64,000 nucleotides of DNA, taken from the NCBI GenBank assembly GCA_038106145.1, contig JAYODD010000010.1:54326-118325 (forward strand). Direction: 5' to 3'. The notes beneath the pieces are model-generated. The model saw only the letters and a list, made by a program, of their open reading frames with translations, did no database searches and was not told the origin of the DNA. This stretch comes from JBFJKD01 sp038106145 (lineage in GTDB: Bacteria; Pseudomonadota; Gammaproteobacteria; Pseudomonadales; Porticoccaceae). The position numbers were made by a program, and so were the translations under genes. Positions 26,076 to 35,417 of the stretch are shown in pieces (within the stretch, counting starts at the first letter, position 1; every line of letters begins with the position of its first letter).

Positions 26076-27239
26076 ATGACCAAGCTTTCGCCCACCATGG
26101 AACTCGCCTGCAATTTGATTCGTCGTCCCTCGGTAACCCCGCAGGACGCGGGTTGTCAGGATCTTATCGCACAGCGTCTGGGCGCGGCAGGCTTCAGCAT
26201 CACGCGCTTGCCCTTCGACGACGTCGATAACCTGTGGGCGGTGCGCGGTGATGAAGGACCGATACTGTGCTTTGCCGGCCATACCGACGTCGTGCCCACC
26301 GGCCCCCTGGATGACTGGCAATATGCGCCGTTCGAGCCAGCCATCGAAAATGGCGTGTTGTTTGGCCGCGGCGCCGCCGATATGAAGGGCTCATTGGCGG
26401 CGATGATTACGGCCGTGGAAGCCTTTGTGGACAGTTACCCGGAACACTCTGGTCGCATCGCCTTTTTACTGACCAGCGACGAAGAGGGCATTGCTGTCAA
26501 TGGCACGGTGAAAGTGGTCGAATGGTTGTGCGCACAATCGTTGGTCCCCGACTGGTGTATCGTCGGCGAGCCCTCCAGCAGTGAAGCATTGGGGGATGTC
26601 ATTAAAAACGGGCGGCGCGGCTCCCTCGGCGCGGAATTAACTATTATCGGCGTCCAGGGTCATGTGGCCTATCCGCATCTGGCCGACAATCCGATTCATC
26701 GCGCCCTCGCGGCGTTAAGCGATCTGACCGGCGAAGTGTGGGACCAGGGCAACGGATTTTTCCCCCCTACCAGCCTGCAGATTTCAAACATCAACGCGGG
26801 TACCGGCGCGACCAATGTTATTCCGGGCGAACTGCGGCTGCTGTTTAACTTCCGCTACTCGACCGAGGTCACGGCATCAGTGCTGCAAAATCGCGCGCAG
26901 GCCATTCTCGACCGCCATAATCTCGACTATACGATAACCTGGAACCACAGCGGGGAACCTTTTTTGACAGCGCCAGGTACGCTGGTGGACGCCACCGTGA
27001 GCAGCATTCGCGAAATAACCGGACTCAGCGCCGAACTATCCACTGCCGGAGGTACTTCCGACGGGCGCTTTATCGCGCCCCTCGGTACTCAGGTGATCGA
27101 ACTGGGACCGGTCAACGCCACCATTCACAAAGTTAATGAGCGTGTCGCTGCAGCGGATCTCGACACGCTCAGCGAAATTTATCAGCGCATACTGCGCAAA
27201 TTGTTGGTGAATGGGGGCGCTGGACCCGGCACCGGATAA
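26076..27239 (+). CDS. dapE: Succinyl-diaminopimelate desuccinylase
   Basis: DapE hydrolyses N-succinyl-LL-DAP to LL-DAP and succinate with two zinc ions. From the ATG at 26076 the protein has 387 aa and begins like E. coli DapE (ELACNLIRRPSVTPQDAGC). Metal ligands are H69 in GHTDVVP, D102 in GRGAADMKG and the TSDEEG glutamates. No clear ribosome-binding site precedes 26076; an ATG at 26097 is an alternative. Confidence 0.95.
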   Translation: MTKLSPTMELACNLIRRPSVTPQDAGCQDLIAQRLGAAGFSITRLPFDDVDNLWAVRGDEGPILCFAGHTDVVPTGPLDDWQYAPFEPAIENGVLFGRGAADMKGSLAAMITAVEAFVDSYPEHSGRIAFLLTSDEEGIAVNGTVKVVEWLCAQSLVPDWCIVGEPSSSEALGDVIKNGRRGSLGAELTIIGVQGHVAYPHLADNPIHRALAALSDLTGEVWDQGNGFFPPTSLQISNINAGTGATNVIPGELRLLFNFRYSTEVTASVLQNRAQAILDRHNLDYTITWNHSGEPFLTAPGTLVDATVSSIREITGLSAELSTAGGTSDGRFIAPLGTQVIELGPVNATIHKVNERVAAADLDTLSEIYQRILRKLLVNGGAGPGTG

Positions 27240-27362
27240 TAAAATACTCACCCACTTCGACAGCGTATGCCTCGATCCCACCACGACAGGAAGTGCCTAA
27301 CCCCGCGCACCCGGTCGCCCGCGCGACCTTAACCGCGCCCAACCCACACAAGGCCCACGCGA

Positions 27363-28244
27363 GTGAATGTTTTTTTCCTTTTTGCCACCACGGTATTGAT
27401 CTGGGGTTCGACCTGGGTAGCGGTCAAATGGCAACTGGGAGAAGTGGACCCCGGCGCCTCGGTGTTATACCGCAATGGTATCGCCACAGTGCTGTTATTT
27501 GCCTGGTGCTGGGCGCGGGGTGTATCCCTGCGTTTTGCCCTGCGCGACCACCTGGTATTTATGTTTCTCGGTGTTTTTCTGTTTTCGGTCAACTACTGGC
27601 TGGTCTACCAGGCGGCAGCTTTTTTAACCACCGGGCTAATTGCCGTGGTGTTTTCAACCATCGTGTTTTTTAACATGTTTACAGCGCGACTGATGCTGGG
27701 TTACCCCATTAATCGCACGGTAGTATGGGGGGCACTGGTCGGCATCGGCGGCATTTTCCTGTTGTTCTCCGGGGAGTTGTCGGAACTGTCACTGCGGGAT
27801 AACAGCCTGAGCGGACTGTTGATCGCCTTGACCGCAACAATATGCGCCTCAATTGGCAGCGTTACCGCCACCTATATCGGCACCAACCGTTCTATCCCGG
27901 TGATTCCGTACAATGCCTGGGGGCTATTTTATGGGTGCCTGGCGTTGTTTATTGCATTAACCGCCTTTGGCACCCCCTTCGCGTTTGAACAAACTGCACG
28001 CTATACGTTGTCCCTGTTATACCTCGGTATATTCGGCACGGCGATCGCTTTCGTGTGTTACCTGAAGCTGATCGGGTTGGTGGGACCGGGTAGAGCTGGC
28101 TACGCTTTTCTGATGTTTCCAGTGGTAGCCCTCGCGCTTTCGACCCTTTTTGAAGATTATCAGTGGTCCGTAACAGGCTTAATCGGGCTGGTGCTGATTA
28201 TCGCCGGCACCTATCTGGCGCTGCGGGCAAAACGTGGACTATAA
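27363..28244 (+). CDS. EamA/DMT-family transporter
   Basis: The 293-aa protein is almost entirely hydrophobic, with about ten predicted membrane helices in two EamA repeats (about 1-140 and 150-290). It starts VNVFFLFATTVLIWGSTW from a GTG at 27363, typical of DMT exporters. Family members export amino acids, metabolites or toxic compounds; nothing here fixes the substrate. It is convergent with rsmJ (6-bp gap). Confidence 0.85.
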   Translation: MNVFFLFATTVLIWGSTWVAVKWQLGEVDPGASVLYRNGIATVLLFAWCWARGVSLRFALRDHLVFMFLGVFLFSVNYWLVYQAAAFLTTGLIAVVFSTIVFFNMFTARLMLGYPINRTVVWGALVGIGGIFLLFSGELSELSLRDNSLSGLLIALTATICASIGSVTATYIGTNRSIPVIPYNAWGLFYGCLALFIALTAFGTPFAFEQTARYTLSLLYLGIFGTAIAFVCYLKLIGLVGPGRAGYAFLMFPVVALALSTLFEDYQWSVTGLIGLVLIIAGTYLALRAKRGL

Positions 28245-28250
28245 GCGATT

Positions 28251-29054
28251 TTAATCCGGCATTTTGCGCAGAGGGTAAATATCGTAACGGGTACTCTTTC
28301 CCTCGAGACTATAGCCTGGGCGCGCTGTACCGAGCACCGGCGCGAGGCGCGGACGCTTGACCACCACCCGGTAGCGCGCGCAAGTCAGTGCCGCGCAGAG
28401 CAATTGGTCCGCATCATCATCGGCGCCAACAATTTCCTGCAGTACCGCCATTTCTTTTTTTACCCTGGCACTTTTACCGCGTTCGGGAAACATCGGATCG
28501 AGGTAGATGACATCCGGCCGCTCAGGCTCGGCGAGTTGCTGCAGCCACCCTGTTCCGTCCCCCGCAACCCGAGTCATGCGCGCCAGTATCCCCTGTAGTG
28601 CGAGGTCATCACGTGCGGCAATTGCAGCCCGGGCCAAACCATCGGCGAGCAGTGCCGACACGACGGGGTGACGCTCCAGCATCCACACCCGCGCCCCCAG
28701 GGTTGCAAGTACAAATCCATCGCGACCCAGTCCCGCGGTAAGATCCGCCACCGCCAGGCTGCGCCCACCTTTTATGCCGATGGCCCTGGCAATTGCCTGA
28801 CCGCGCCCTCCGCCGAAACGGCGGCGGTGAGCTAATGCGCCAGCAACGAAATCACATCGCACTAATAATGACCGTGGGCCAGCGCTTCGCACCGCCACAC
28901 CGTCTTCGGTGATTTCAAGGACATAGTCGCCGGGGCCCCACTGGCGACCAGCAATATTTTCACTGCCAATAACGAGTGGCAGCGCAAGTTCGGCGGCGAG
29001 GCGCTCCCCGCGGGGACGGCAGGATGAATCGCAACAAACAGCGGATACCGGCAT
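28251..29054 (-). CDS. rsmJ: 16S rRNA (guanine1516-N2)-methyltransferase
   Basis: RsmJ (YhiQ) methylates G1516 of 16S rRNA. The 267-aa protein has a class I SAM-binding motif (DLTAGLGRDGFVLA, about 125-138), the catalytic YLDPMFPERGKSA motif and the C-terminal VVKRPRLAP region, all specific to RsmJ. Its start codon lies about 20 bp past the terminator of the OmpA-like lipoprotein gene. Confidence 0.92.
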   Translation of the reverse strand: MPVSAVCCDSSCRPRGERLAAELALPLVIGSENIAGRQWGPGDYVLEITEDGVAVRSAGPRSLLVRCDFVAGALAHRRRFGGGRGQAIARAIGIKGGRSLAVADLTAGLGRDGFVLATLGARVWMLERHPVVSALLADGLARAAIAARDDLALQGILARMTRVAGDGTGWLQQLAEPERPDVIYLDPMFPERGKSARVKKEMAVLQEIVGADDDADQLLCAALTCARYRVVVKRPRLAPVLGTARPGYSLEGKSTRYDIYPLRKMPD

Positions 29055-29077
29055 CGGCGTTGCTAACGCTCACAAAA

Positions 29078-29100
29078 AAAGGGAGGTCGCCCCTCCCTTT
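29078..29100 (-). terminator. Intrinsic terminator of the OmpA-like lipoprotein gene
   Basis: A nine-pair stem (29078-29086 with 29092-29100, loop TCGCC) reads AAAGGGAGG...CCTCCCTTT and is followed on the minus strand by a seven-base T run. It separates the lipoprotein gene from rsmJ. Confidence 0.85.
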
Positions 29101-29124
29101 GTTTTAATGGTGACTTTTGAACCA

Positions 29125-29775
29125 TTACTGCATGGGCACCAGTTCGAGTTCGACCCGGCGGTTGGCCTGGCGACCCTGTTCGGTGTCGTTGCCCGCAACC
29201 GGATAGCGCTCGCCATACCCGGTCACCATGACCCGTCCAGCCGCCACGCCATAGGAAATCAGTAATTGCCCGACGCTGTTGGCGCGACGCTCCGAGAGGG
29301 TCTGGTTGGAGCTGTCGTCACCCACAGAATCGGTGTGACCAGCGACACGGATGCTGGTTTTGTCGAACTCTGTGAGCACCACCGCGACCGATTCGAGAGT
29401 GCCATAAAAATTGGAACGGACATCGTAACGGCCCGAGTCAAATGTGATATTGCCGGGCATCACCAGGCGAATATTATCCCCCTCGCGCACCACGCGAACG
29501 CCCGTCCCTTCGAGTTTGGTGCGCAGCGCCGCCTCCTGTTTATCCATGTAGAAACCGGCCCCGCCACCGATCGCCGCGCCGCCAGCGGCGCCGATCAATG
29601 CGCCCTTGCCGCGGTCCTTGCTACTGGAGGTCGCAGCACCAATCACCGCTCCGGCCACGGCGCCAATACCAGCGCCCTTGGCGGTGTTACTGACTTTTTG
29701 CTCGCCAGTGTAGGGATCGGTGGACATACAGCCAGCCAACAGTAGCACCATCCCGGCAACAAACATCTTCTTCAT
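29125..29775 (-). CDS. OmpA-like lipoprotein with glycine-zipper domain (YiaD-like)
   Basis: The ATG at 29775 has AGAGGA upstream and gives a 216-aa protein with a lipoprotein signal (LLLAGC, C16). A glycine-zipper membrane-like stretch (about 30-80) follows, then an OmpA C-terminal peptidoglycan-binding domain (about 100-216) with TDSVG and NQTLSERRANSV. It is probably anchored in the outer membrane and bound to peptidoglycan. YiaD is a similar multicopy suppressor of a BamD mutation. An in-frame extension to 29850 lacks a signal peptide and is unlikely. Confidence 0.85.
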   Translation of the reverse strand: MKKMFVAGMVLLLAGCMSTDPYTGEQKVSNTAKGAGIGAVAGAVIGAATSSSKDRGKGALIGAAGGAAIGGGAGFYMDKQEAALRTKLEGTGVRVVREGDNIRLVMPGNITFDSGRYDVRSNFYGTLESVAVVLTEFDKTSIRVAGHTDSVGDDSSNQTLSERRANSVGQLLISYGVAAGRVMVTGYGERYPVAGNDTEQGRQANRRVELELVPMQ

Positions 29776-29934
29776 GATATTTTCCTCTGGTTTATCAAAC
29801 ATAGGTGATTCAATCCCTGCGGCCAAACCGATGAGTTGTGGCCGCCACATCGCATTTTCACCATCATAGCCACCTGCGACGGTGAGGGCTAGAATATAGC
29901 GCCATAATAAATACGAAAAACAGGAGTAGCTCTC

Positions 29935-30378
29935 ATGCCACGTTCGATCCTGATCACTATTGTGCTGTTAGTCCCGGTGCTGACGAGTTGCCGCAACTAT
30001 CTGTTTACGGTTAACGAGCGGGAAGTCTACGCGCCGCCCAGGGTATTCACCGACTATCGTGTTGTGGATGCCGACCTTGGGGCCTGCCTGGCACAAACAC
30101 TGACTGACCTCAAGATTACCCGGCCAGGCCAGCTAACTCGACTGGTGTGCACCCACGCCAACATTGCCGACCTCTCCGGGCTGGAAGTTTTTACCAGTCT
30201 GGCCCAGCTTAATCTGGCTCACAATCGCCTTACCGATATCAGGCCATTACTCTACCTGAACAATCTGACGGGGGTCGACCTTAGCGGTAACCCCGGTCTG
30301 GTGTGCGCGGATGCACTGCTACTGCAAGCACACACGGAGCAGCTACAGCTACCGTCCCACTGCCAGGATGGAACTTAA
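29935..30378 (+). CDS. Short leucine-rich-repeat lipoprotein
   Basis: The 147-aa protein has a lipoprotein signal with LTSC (C19). After a ~50-residue unassigned part there are about three internalin-type leucine-rich repeats (about 80-125; LAQLNLAHNRLTDI pattern). A good ribosome-binding site (AGGAG) precedes the ATG. It is divergent from the OmpA-like lipoprotein gene. It may be a small envelope interaction protein. I cannot assign a function. Confidence 0.7.
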   Translation: MPRSILITIVLLVPVLTSCRNYLFTVNEREVYAPPRVFTDYRVVDADLGACLAQTLTDLKITRPGQLTRLVCTHANIADLSGLEVFTSLAQLNLAHNRLTDIRPLLYLNNLTGVDLSGNPGLVCADALLLQAHTEQLQLPSHCQDGT

Positions 30379-30425
30379 ACCGAGCACCCACAGTAAACGG
30401 ACTCTGCAAAGTTTTGGTTGACACC

Positions 30426-30452
30426 ACTTACCCACAATTTCTGTGGATAAGT
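30426..30452. repeat. Inverted repeat formed by two head-to-head DnaA boxes
   Basis: Arms of 11 bp (ACTTACCCACA and TGTGGATAAGT) pair with one mismatch across a 5-bp centre. Each arm contains a 9-mer matching the DnaA box consensus TTATNCACA, the right arm perfectly. Binding by DnaA is inferred from the consensus. Confidence 0.6.
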
Positions 30453-30599
30453 TTGTGGACCACATCTACACAACCACCCCAAACCCGCTACTGCCATGGC
30501 ATGGTCACAAAATGGTCAAAATTTCGTCAAATTTCTATTCTATATAAATCAATGAGTTAGCCGACCTAAATAGAAATATCAAGGGTTTACAGAGTCTTT

Positions 30600-30622
30600 C
30601 CAAAACCTGAGTGAGGTTTTGG
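30600..30622. repeat. Perfect 9-bp inverted repeat
   Basis: CCAAAACCT and AGGTTTTGG flank a 5-base loop. There is no T tract on either strand, so terminator function for purC or the LRR gene is uncertain. Confidence 0.5.
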
Positions 30623-30734
30623 TGATAACTGTGGACAATTCAACCCCTAAAACGAGTAAAACGGGGTAGATCCAGTTCGATAACAGTACACGTAATGCAC
30701 GTAACAATTTATTTTTGCAAGGGAAACAACCAAG

Positions 30735-31454
30735 TTAATCGAACTGCACACCGAGGCGACGACCGACAATTTCGTAGGACTCGACCACGTTGCCCAGATT
30801 TTGCCGAAAGCGATCCTTGTCCAGCTTCTCCCGCGTATCCACATCCCAGAGACGACAGCCGTCGGCGGAAAACTCGTCGCCAAGCACCACCTGATCCTGA
30901 AATAAGCCAAACTCCAGCTTGAAATCCACCAGCAGCATGTTCCCCTGGCGAAACAGGCTTTGCAAAATGGCGTTAACCGCGAACGACAGACGCTTCATCA
31001 CCTGCAGATGTTCCGAGCGCGCCCAGCCAAATGTTTCGATATGATATTCGTTAATCATCGGATCGCCGAGTTCGTCATTTTTGAGAAAAAATTCAAGGGT
31101 CGGCGGCGTCAACTCTCGACCCTCCGCAATCCCGAGCCGGCGACACAGGCTCCCGGCGGCGACATTGCGCACCACGCACTCCACGGGAATCATCTGCAGC
31201 CGTTTGACCAGAGACTCCCGCGCGGACAGCAGGGACTCAAAGTGCGTGGGAATCCCTCCCGCCGCGAGCTTTTCCATGATAAAAGCGTTGAACCTGTTGT
31301 TCACCATTCCCTTGCGCTCAAGCTGTTCGACTTTTTTGCCATCAAACGCCGAAGTGTCATCGCGAAACAGCAGCACCAATAAATCCGGGTCATCCGTCGC
31401 GTATACCGACTTGGCCTTACCCCGATACAATTCCGCCCTTTTTTCCATCAACAT
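30735..31454 (-). CDS. purC: SAICAR synthetase
   Basis: PurC joins CAIR and aspartate with ATP in purine synthesis. The 239-aa protein begins KRAELYRGKAKSVYATDD, and contains LVLLFRDDTSAFDGKK and VDFKLEFG, all family signatures. Two close ATGs exist (31454 and 31448). AAGG upstream favours 31454, while homologues usually begin at the second. The order dapA-bamC-MBL-purC is as in Pseudomonas. Confidence 0.96.
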   Translation of the reverse strand: MLMEKRAELYRGKAKSVYATDDPDLLVLLFRDDTSAFDGKKVEQLERKGMVNNRFNAFIMEKLAAGGIPTHFESLLSARESLVKRLQMIPVECVVRNVAAGSLCRRLGIAEGRELTPPTLEFFLKNDELGDPMINEYHIETFGWARSEHLQVMKRLSFAVNAILQSLFRQGNMLLVDFKLEFGLFQDQVVLGDEFSADGCRLWDVDTREKLDKDRFRQNLGNVVESYEIVGRRLGVQFD

Positions 31455-31504
31455 GTCCGCCTTGTTAAAGTCTGTTTACAACCATTGAACTCTTCCCGGC
31501 CCTC

Positions 31505-32263
31505 TCAGCCGAGCTCCTGCCAGGGAAATCCGGCATCTTGGCAAGCATAGACGACACACGGCACAGTCGCGGCAAGCGCGCCCACCTGCGCGCGCACGCG
31601 GTCGGGATGATTGTTTTTTCGGCTGATGTGCCCCAACACCAACGTGTGTAACCTGTCGCTATTGACGGCCTCCAGTAGCGCCGCCGCTTGCCCGTTGTTC
31701 AAATGTCCCCAATCCCCCCCCACCCGACGCTTTAACGGATAGGGGTAGGGGCCATTAGCCAGCATCTCCGTGTCGTGATTAGCCTCCAGCAGCAGGCCAT
31801 CACAGTCGCGATAGCGATCGACCACATGTGCGCTGATACTACCGAGGTCGGTGAGTACACCCAGGCACCGGTCCGGACTGCGAAACACAAACTGCACCGG
31901 TTCCCGCGCATCGTGAGGTACCGCCACCGGTTCAACCCGCAGTTGACCGACGCGCAACTCCTGCATATCGGCGATATGGGTTACGTGGACACGGGTGGCC
32001 TCGCCCGCCGCCCGCGCCGTGCCAGCGGTCATCATCACTGGAATATTGTAGCGGCGTGCGAGCGGCATCACGCCGCGCAGGTGATCGCCGTGTTCGTGGG
32101 TCACCAGAATGGCCGTCAACTGCTCGGGGTGGCGATCGAGTCGTGCGAGGCGCAGCTCGGTCTCGCGAATGGAAAAGCCACAATCCACCAGTACACAGGT
32201 ATCGCGCCACTCCACCAGCGTGGCGTTACCCTTGCTGCCACTGCCGAGGGAAGCGAAACGCAT
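31505..32263 (-). CDS. Metallo-beta-lactamase-fold hydrolase (YycJ/WalJ-like)
   Basis: The 252-aa protein starts MRFASLGSGSKGNATLV and has the zinc-binding THEHGDH motif (about residues 55-61), followed by PHDAREP and TDLGS. These match the YycJ/WalJ group of MBL proteins, some of which are 5'-3' DNA exonucleases. Conserved placement between bamC and purC gives no clear pathway link. Cytosolic: no signal peptide. Confidence 0.85.
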   Translation of the reverse strand: MRFASLGSGSKGNATLVEWRDTCVLVDCGFSIRETELRLARLDRHPEQLTAILVTHEHGDHLRGVMPLARRYNIPVMMTAGTARAAGEATRVHVTHIADMQELRVGQLRVEPVAVPHDAREPVQFVFRSPDRCLGVLTDLGSISAHVVDRYRDCDGLLLEANHDTEMLANGPYPYPLKRRVGGDWGHLNNGQAAALLEAVNSDRLHTLVLGHISRKNNHPDRVRAQVGALAATVPCVVYACQDAGFPWQELG

Positions 32264-32269
32264 GCTTGC

Positions 32270-33340
32270 TCAGGACAGGTTGGCGCGAATCTTCTTCAAC
32301 AGGCGCAGCGCCTGAGTGCGCTCGACCACGCCCTGCTCGGCGTCGGTTACCCGCACCTCCACACCCCCGTCGCCAGTCCGTACCCGCACCTGATAATTAG
32401 CGCTGAGGGGAGCACTAACCTCCTCTGCGAGACCCAACCAGCGCTTGAAAAAACCTGGACCTTCCTCTTCTTCACCGTCCCCATAATGAATATCGATAAT
32501 ACCGGCTGTGCGATCCTGATCGACGATGCTAAAACCCTCGTGGGACACGGCATAGCCTACCGACGCCCAGGCGCGATTGTAGTCCAGCTTAACCAACAGA
32601 TAGGGTTCACCATTTTTCGGCGCCACCACGTCTACCTTGGAGCCACCGCCAATCGACTGCGCCAACAGTGAAACGGTGCCGCTGGCAAGATCGCCAGCAA
32701 GGGCGTTGGCCATGACTTCCGCCATACTGCGCTCGCGATCGTCACTGGTGGAGCGCTCCGGCCATACCGGCGTGGCGACACTGTCGACCCCCGTCTGGGA
32801 ATGTAGAATACTGATTTCCGTACTTTTGAGCTGCACCCCCTGCTCGACGCGGAAACGATAGCGATGTTTGGCCGCGTTATCGTTTTGCAGTCGCACCCAT
32901 TCCGTTTCGATGACCCCCGCGGGCGCATCGGCCACCGCCGTTGGAATACCGTTGCTATTGAGAATATTTCGTACGCGGGGCCAAACTTCCCCGGGGGTGC
33001 GATTGATTAAAATCCAGCGCTTGTCTCCAAGGGACTGTATTTTTACTTCCTGCTCCAGCAAATTGCTCGACACAGATTGTGGGCGCGGTACCGCGGCGGT
33101 TTCATCCAGAATGGAAGTCTCCGGAATGGTTGGCACCGCGTAGAGTTGACCCAACGCACCCTTATCCATATCTTCCGGCACCACTATCGGCGGCAGTTCG
33201 CGGGCTTGACGATAATCGTCACCGCGGTTGCGCAACATACCATCATCGCTAAACAGTCCGCAGCCACTAAGACCCAGGGTGCTACCCGCCAGGGCTATCC
33301 GCAAAATCGCGACGGGGTTTACTAGATACTTTCTGCTCAT
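32270..33340 (-). CDS. bamC: Outer-membrane protein assembly factor BamC
   Basis: BamC is a lipoprotein of the BAM complex. The ATG at 33340 gives a 356-aa product with a lipobox LGLSGC (C27), then the unstructured BamD-binding segment (RGDDYRQARELPPIVVP) and two helix-grip domains. The order dapA-bamC (formerly nlpB/dapX) is conserved from E. coli to Pseudomonas. Confidence 0.93.
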   Translation of the reverse strand: MSRKYLVNPVAILRIALAGSTLGLSGCGLFSDDGMLRNRGDDYRQARELPPIVVPEDMDKGALGQLYAVPTIPETSILDETAAVPRPQSVSSNLLEQEVKIQSLGDKRWILINRTPGEVWPRVRNILNSNGIPTAVADAPAGVIETEWVRLQNDNAAKHRYRFRVEQGVQLKSTEISILHSQTGVDSVATPVWPERSTSDDRERSMAEVMANALAGDLASGTVSLLAQSIGGGSKVDVVAPKNGEPYLLVKLDYNRAWASVGYAVSHEGFSIVDQDRTAGIIDIHYGDGEEEEGPGFFKRWLGLAEEVSAPLSANYQVRVRTGDGGVEVRVTDAEQGVVERTQALRLLKKIRANLS

Positions 33341-33415
33341 ATTGGCATCGTTTCCTGGTGCTGATAGTTGAATCACGGCAGTTCAGTGGAACTGGAATCT
33401 GCGACGCTTGGCCTG

Positions 33416-34297
33416 CTATAAAATTCCGGCTTTTTGCATAACTGCCCGTACCGCCGGACGCAGCTCCGCGGACAGGGACGTCATGGGCAAGCGAATAGCG
33501 TCCTGGGATATCCAGCCCATTTCCGCCAGCACCCATTTAACCACAATCGGGTTTGACTCAAAAAACAGGGCGTTGTGCACTGGCCGCAGGATCTCGTCGA
33601 TCGCCCGTGCCCGCTGCGCGTCCCCGACCAGTGCGGCAGCACAGGCGTCCGCCATCATGCGGGGCGCGACGTTGGCGGTCACCGAAATATTGCCTTTCCC
33701 CCCCAGCAACATCAGCTCGACCGCGGTGAAATCGTCCCCCGAATAAATGGCGAACTCGGGTGGACACCGCTCGATCAACCACTGCGCCCGCTCCAGCTCG
33801 CCGGTTGCTTCCTTGATACCTGCAATATTATCCACCTGCGCCAGCCGCCACACAGTTTCCTGCAGCATGTCACAGGCCGTGCGCCCAGGGACGTTGTAGA
33901 GAATCTGCGGAATATCCACCGCCTCGGCGATCGCGCAAAAATGTCGATACAACCCCTCCTGGGTCGGCTTGTTGTAATACGGCACCACCAGCAAGCAGGC
34001 GTCCGCGCCGTTATCTCTGGCGCCGCGAGTTAATTCAATGGCCTCCTGGGTGCTGTTGGCGCCGGTACCGGCGATCACCGGCACACGCCCCGCCGCGCGC
34101 TGCGTGCAGGTACGCACCACCTTCAGGTGTTCCTCCACCGACAAGGTTGCCGACTCGCCCGTCGTGCCCACCGCGACGATGGCGCTGGTGCCCTGCTCTA
34201 TATGCCAGTCGACCAGGCGTTCGAGGGATTCCCAGTCCACATCCAGGGTATCCGGCAACATCGGGGTAACCAGTGCGACGATACTGCCGGTGATCAT
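33416..34297 (-). CDS. dapA: 4-hydroxy-tetrahydrodipicolinate synthase
   Basis: DapA condenses pyruvate with aspartate semialdehyde, the first committed lysine/DAP step. The 293-aa TIM barrel has the Schiff-base lysine K162 in GIKEATGE, Y134 in LYNVPGRT, R139 and the VGTTGES region near 43-49. It lies 75 bp upstream of bamC in the conserved pair. Confidence 0.97.
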   Translation of the reverse strand: MITGSIVALVTPMLPDTLDVDWESLERLVDWHIEQGTSAIVAVGTTGESATLSVEEHLKVVRTCTQRAAGRVPVIAGTGANSTQEAIELTRGARDNGADACLLVVPYYNKPTQEGLYRHFCAIAEAVDIPQILYNVPGRTACDMLQETVWRLAQVDNIAGIKEATGELERAQWLIERCPPEFAIYSGDDFTAVELMLLGGKGNISVTANVAPRMMADACAAALVGDAQRARAIDEILRPVHNALFFESNPIVVKWVLAEMGWISQDAIRLPMTSLSAELRPAVRAVMQKAGIL

Positions 34298-34383
34298 TGG
34301 GCTGCTCCGCTAAAAAGACAATGGTACTGAGGTGAATTCACGGGCACAAGCGCCGCCGCCCGAATCGACAATTAATTCGGTTA

Positions 34384-35331
34384 TTACTCTCTTTTTCGTC
34401 TCTTGCGTTTGCGCTTTTGCGGATAAACCGACTCCGCACCCGGCGGCCTGGTTTTAAAACGGCGATGCACCCAGAGATACTGCTCCGGAGTAGCACGGAT
34501 AAATTCCTCCACGATCCCGTTGATACGTGTCGCATCGGCCACATCGTCCCCGGTTGGAAAATTTTCCAGGGGCGGATGTACCGTTACCCGGTAGCGACCA
34601 TTGGCGAGACGCACATGGGTAAACGGCAAAACCTTGGCATTTCCGGCGCGGGCAAATTTGGCAGTGGCGGTAACTGACGCCGCGGGCAAGCCAAAAAAAG
34701 GTGCGAACACACTTTGTTTGCGCCCGTAATCCTGATCCGGTGCATACCAGATCACCCGCCCACGACGCAGCGCCTTAAGCACGCCGCGCACGTCTTCCCG
34801 AGGGAATACCTCGCAATCGGGATTATTCGACAATCGTCCTTTTTGCTGTAAATAGTCGTACACCGGGTTGCGGTGTGGCCGATACATGCCATCGGTGGAA
34901 TAGTAGTGGGCCAGGATCTGACCACCCACCTCAAGAGTGGTGTAATGCATGGCCATCAGCAGCGCCCCCTGGCCATTAAGCTGTTCGAGATGTTCGAGAC
35001 CATGCAGTTCAAAACGTTCGGCAAAACGTCGCCACGGCCACCACCAGGCCATGGCGACTTCAAACAGCGTAATCCCCAGGTCTTCAAAATTTTCTTTCAG
35101 CAGAAGCTCCCGCTGCTGGGCGGTTTTCTCCGGAAAGCACAGCTCCAGATTGCGACTGGCGACGGCGCGGCGAAACCCTCCTAACCGCAACAACACCCGC
35201 CCCAGCCTGCGTCCTAACCACACCATGGCGCTGTGCGGCAACAGGGCCGTGAGCCGCCACAGGCCCATGCCGATCCAGGTAAGCCAATAGCGGGGATGAA
35301 GCAGTGAAAGTTTAAAGCCAGGTGATTTCAT
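34384..35331 (-). CDS. Lipid A lauroyl/myristoyl acyltransferase (LpxL/HtrB family)
   Basis: The 315-aa protein adds a secondary acyl chain to Kdo2-lipid IVA. It has an N-terminal membrane-anchor region (about 15-50) and the catalytic H-x4-E motif in MHYTTLEVGG (H129, E134), followed by YRPHRNPVYD. The C-terminus is very basic (KRKRKRRKRE). LpxL versus LpxM or LpxP specificity cannot be told from sequence. Confidence 0.88.
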   Translation of the reverse strand: MKSPGFKLSLLHPRYWLTWIGMGLWRLTALLPHSAMVWLGRRLGRVLLRLGGFRRAVASRNLELCFPEKTAQQRELLLKENFEDLGITLFEVAMAWWWPWRRFAERFELHGLEHLEQLNGQGALLMAMHYTTLEVGGQILAHYYSTDGMYRPHRNPVYDYLQQKGRLSNNPDCEVFPREDVRGVLKALRRGRVIWYAPDQDYGRKQSVFAPFFGLPAASVTATAKFARAGNAKVLPFTHVRLANGRYRVTVHPPLENFPTGDDVADATRINGIVEEFIRATPEQYLWVHRRFKTRPPGAESVYPQKRKRKRRKRE

Positions 35332-35417
35332 CGGCGCACTCGCAGCAAAGACGCGCCATTATATAGCACCTGCTACGCCAGCGACGGCCGCGTGTCACTC
35401 TCGACCGGCGCTCACGC

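Larger units (their letters stand above)
30379..30734. other. Convergent intergenic region with DnaA-box cluster and AT-rich stretch
   Basis: Between the convergent LRR lipoprotein gene and purC. It holds a head-to-head pair of DnaA boxes (30428-30436 TTACCCACA; 30442-30450 TGTGGATAA, a perfect TTATCCACA on the minus strand). A further TTGTCCACA box lies on the minus strand at 30630-30638 and a weak box near 30454. Between them is an AT-rich stretch (about 30505-30595) and a perfect 9-bp inverted repeat at 30600-30622. No coding sequence is supported. Confidence 0.6.

Noticed and set aside
30379..30734. Chromosomal replication origin oriC
   Set aside because: There are DnaA boxes, but no dnaA, dnaN, gyrB, rpmH, gidA or parAB nearby; a secondary DnaA-binding site is more plausible.
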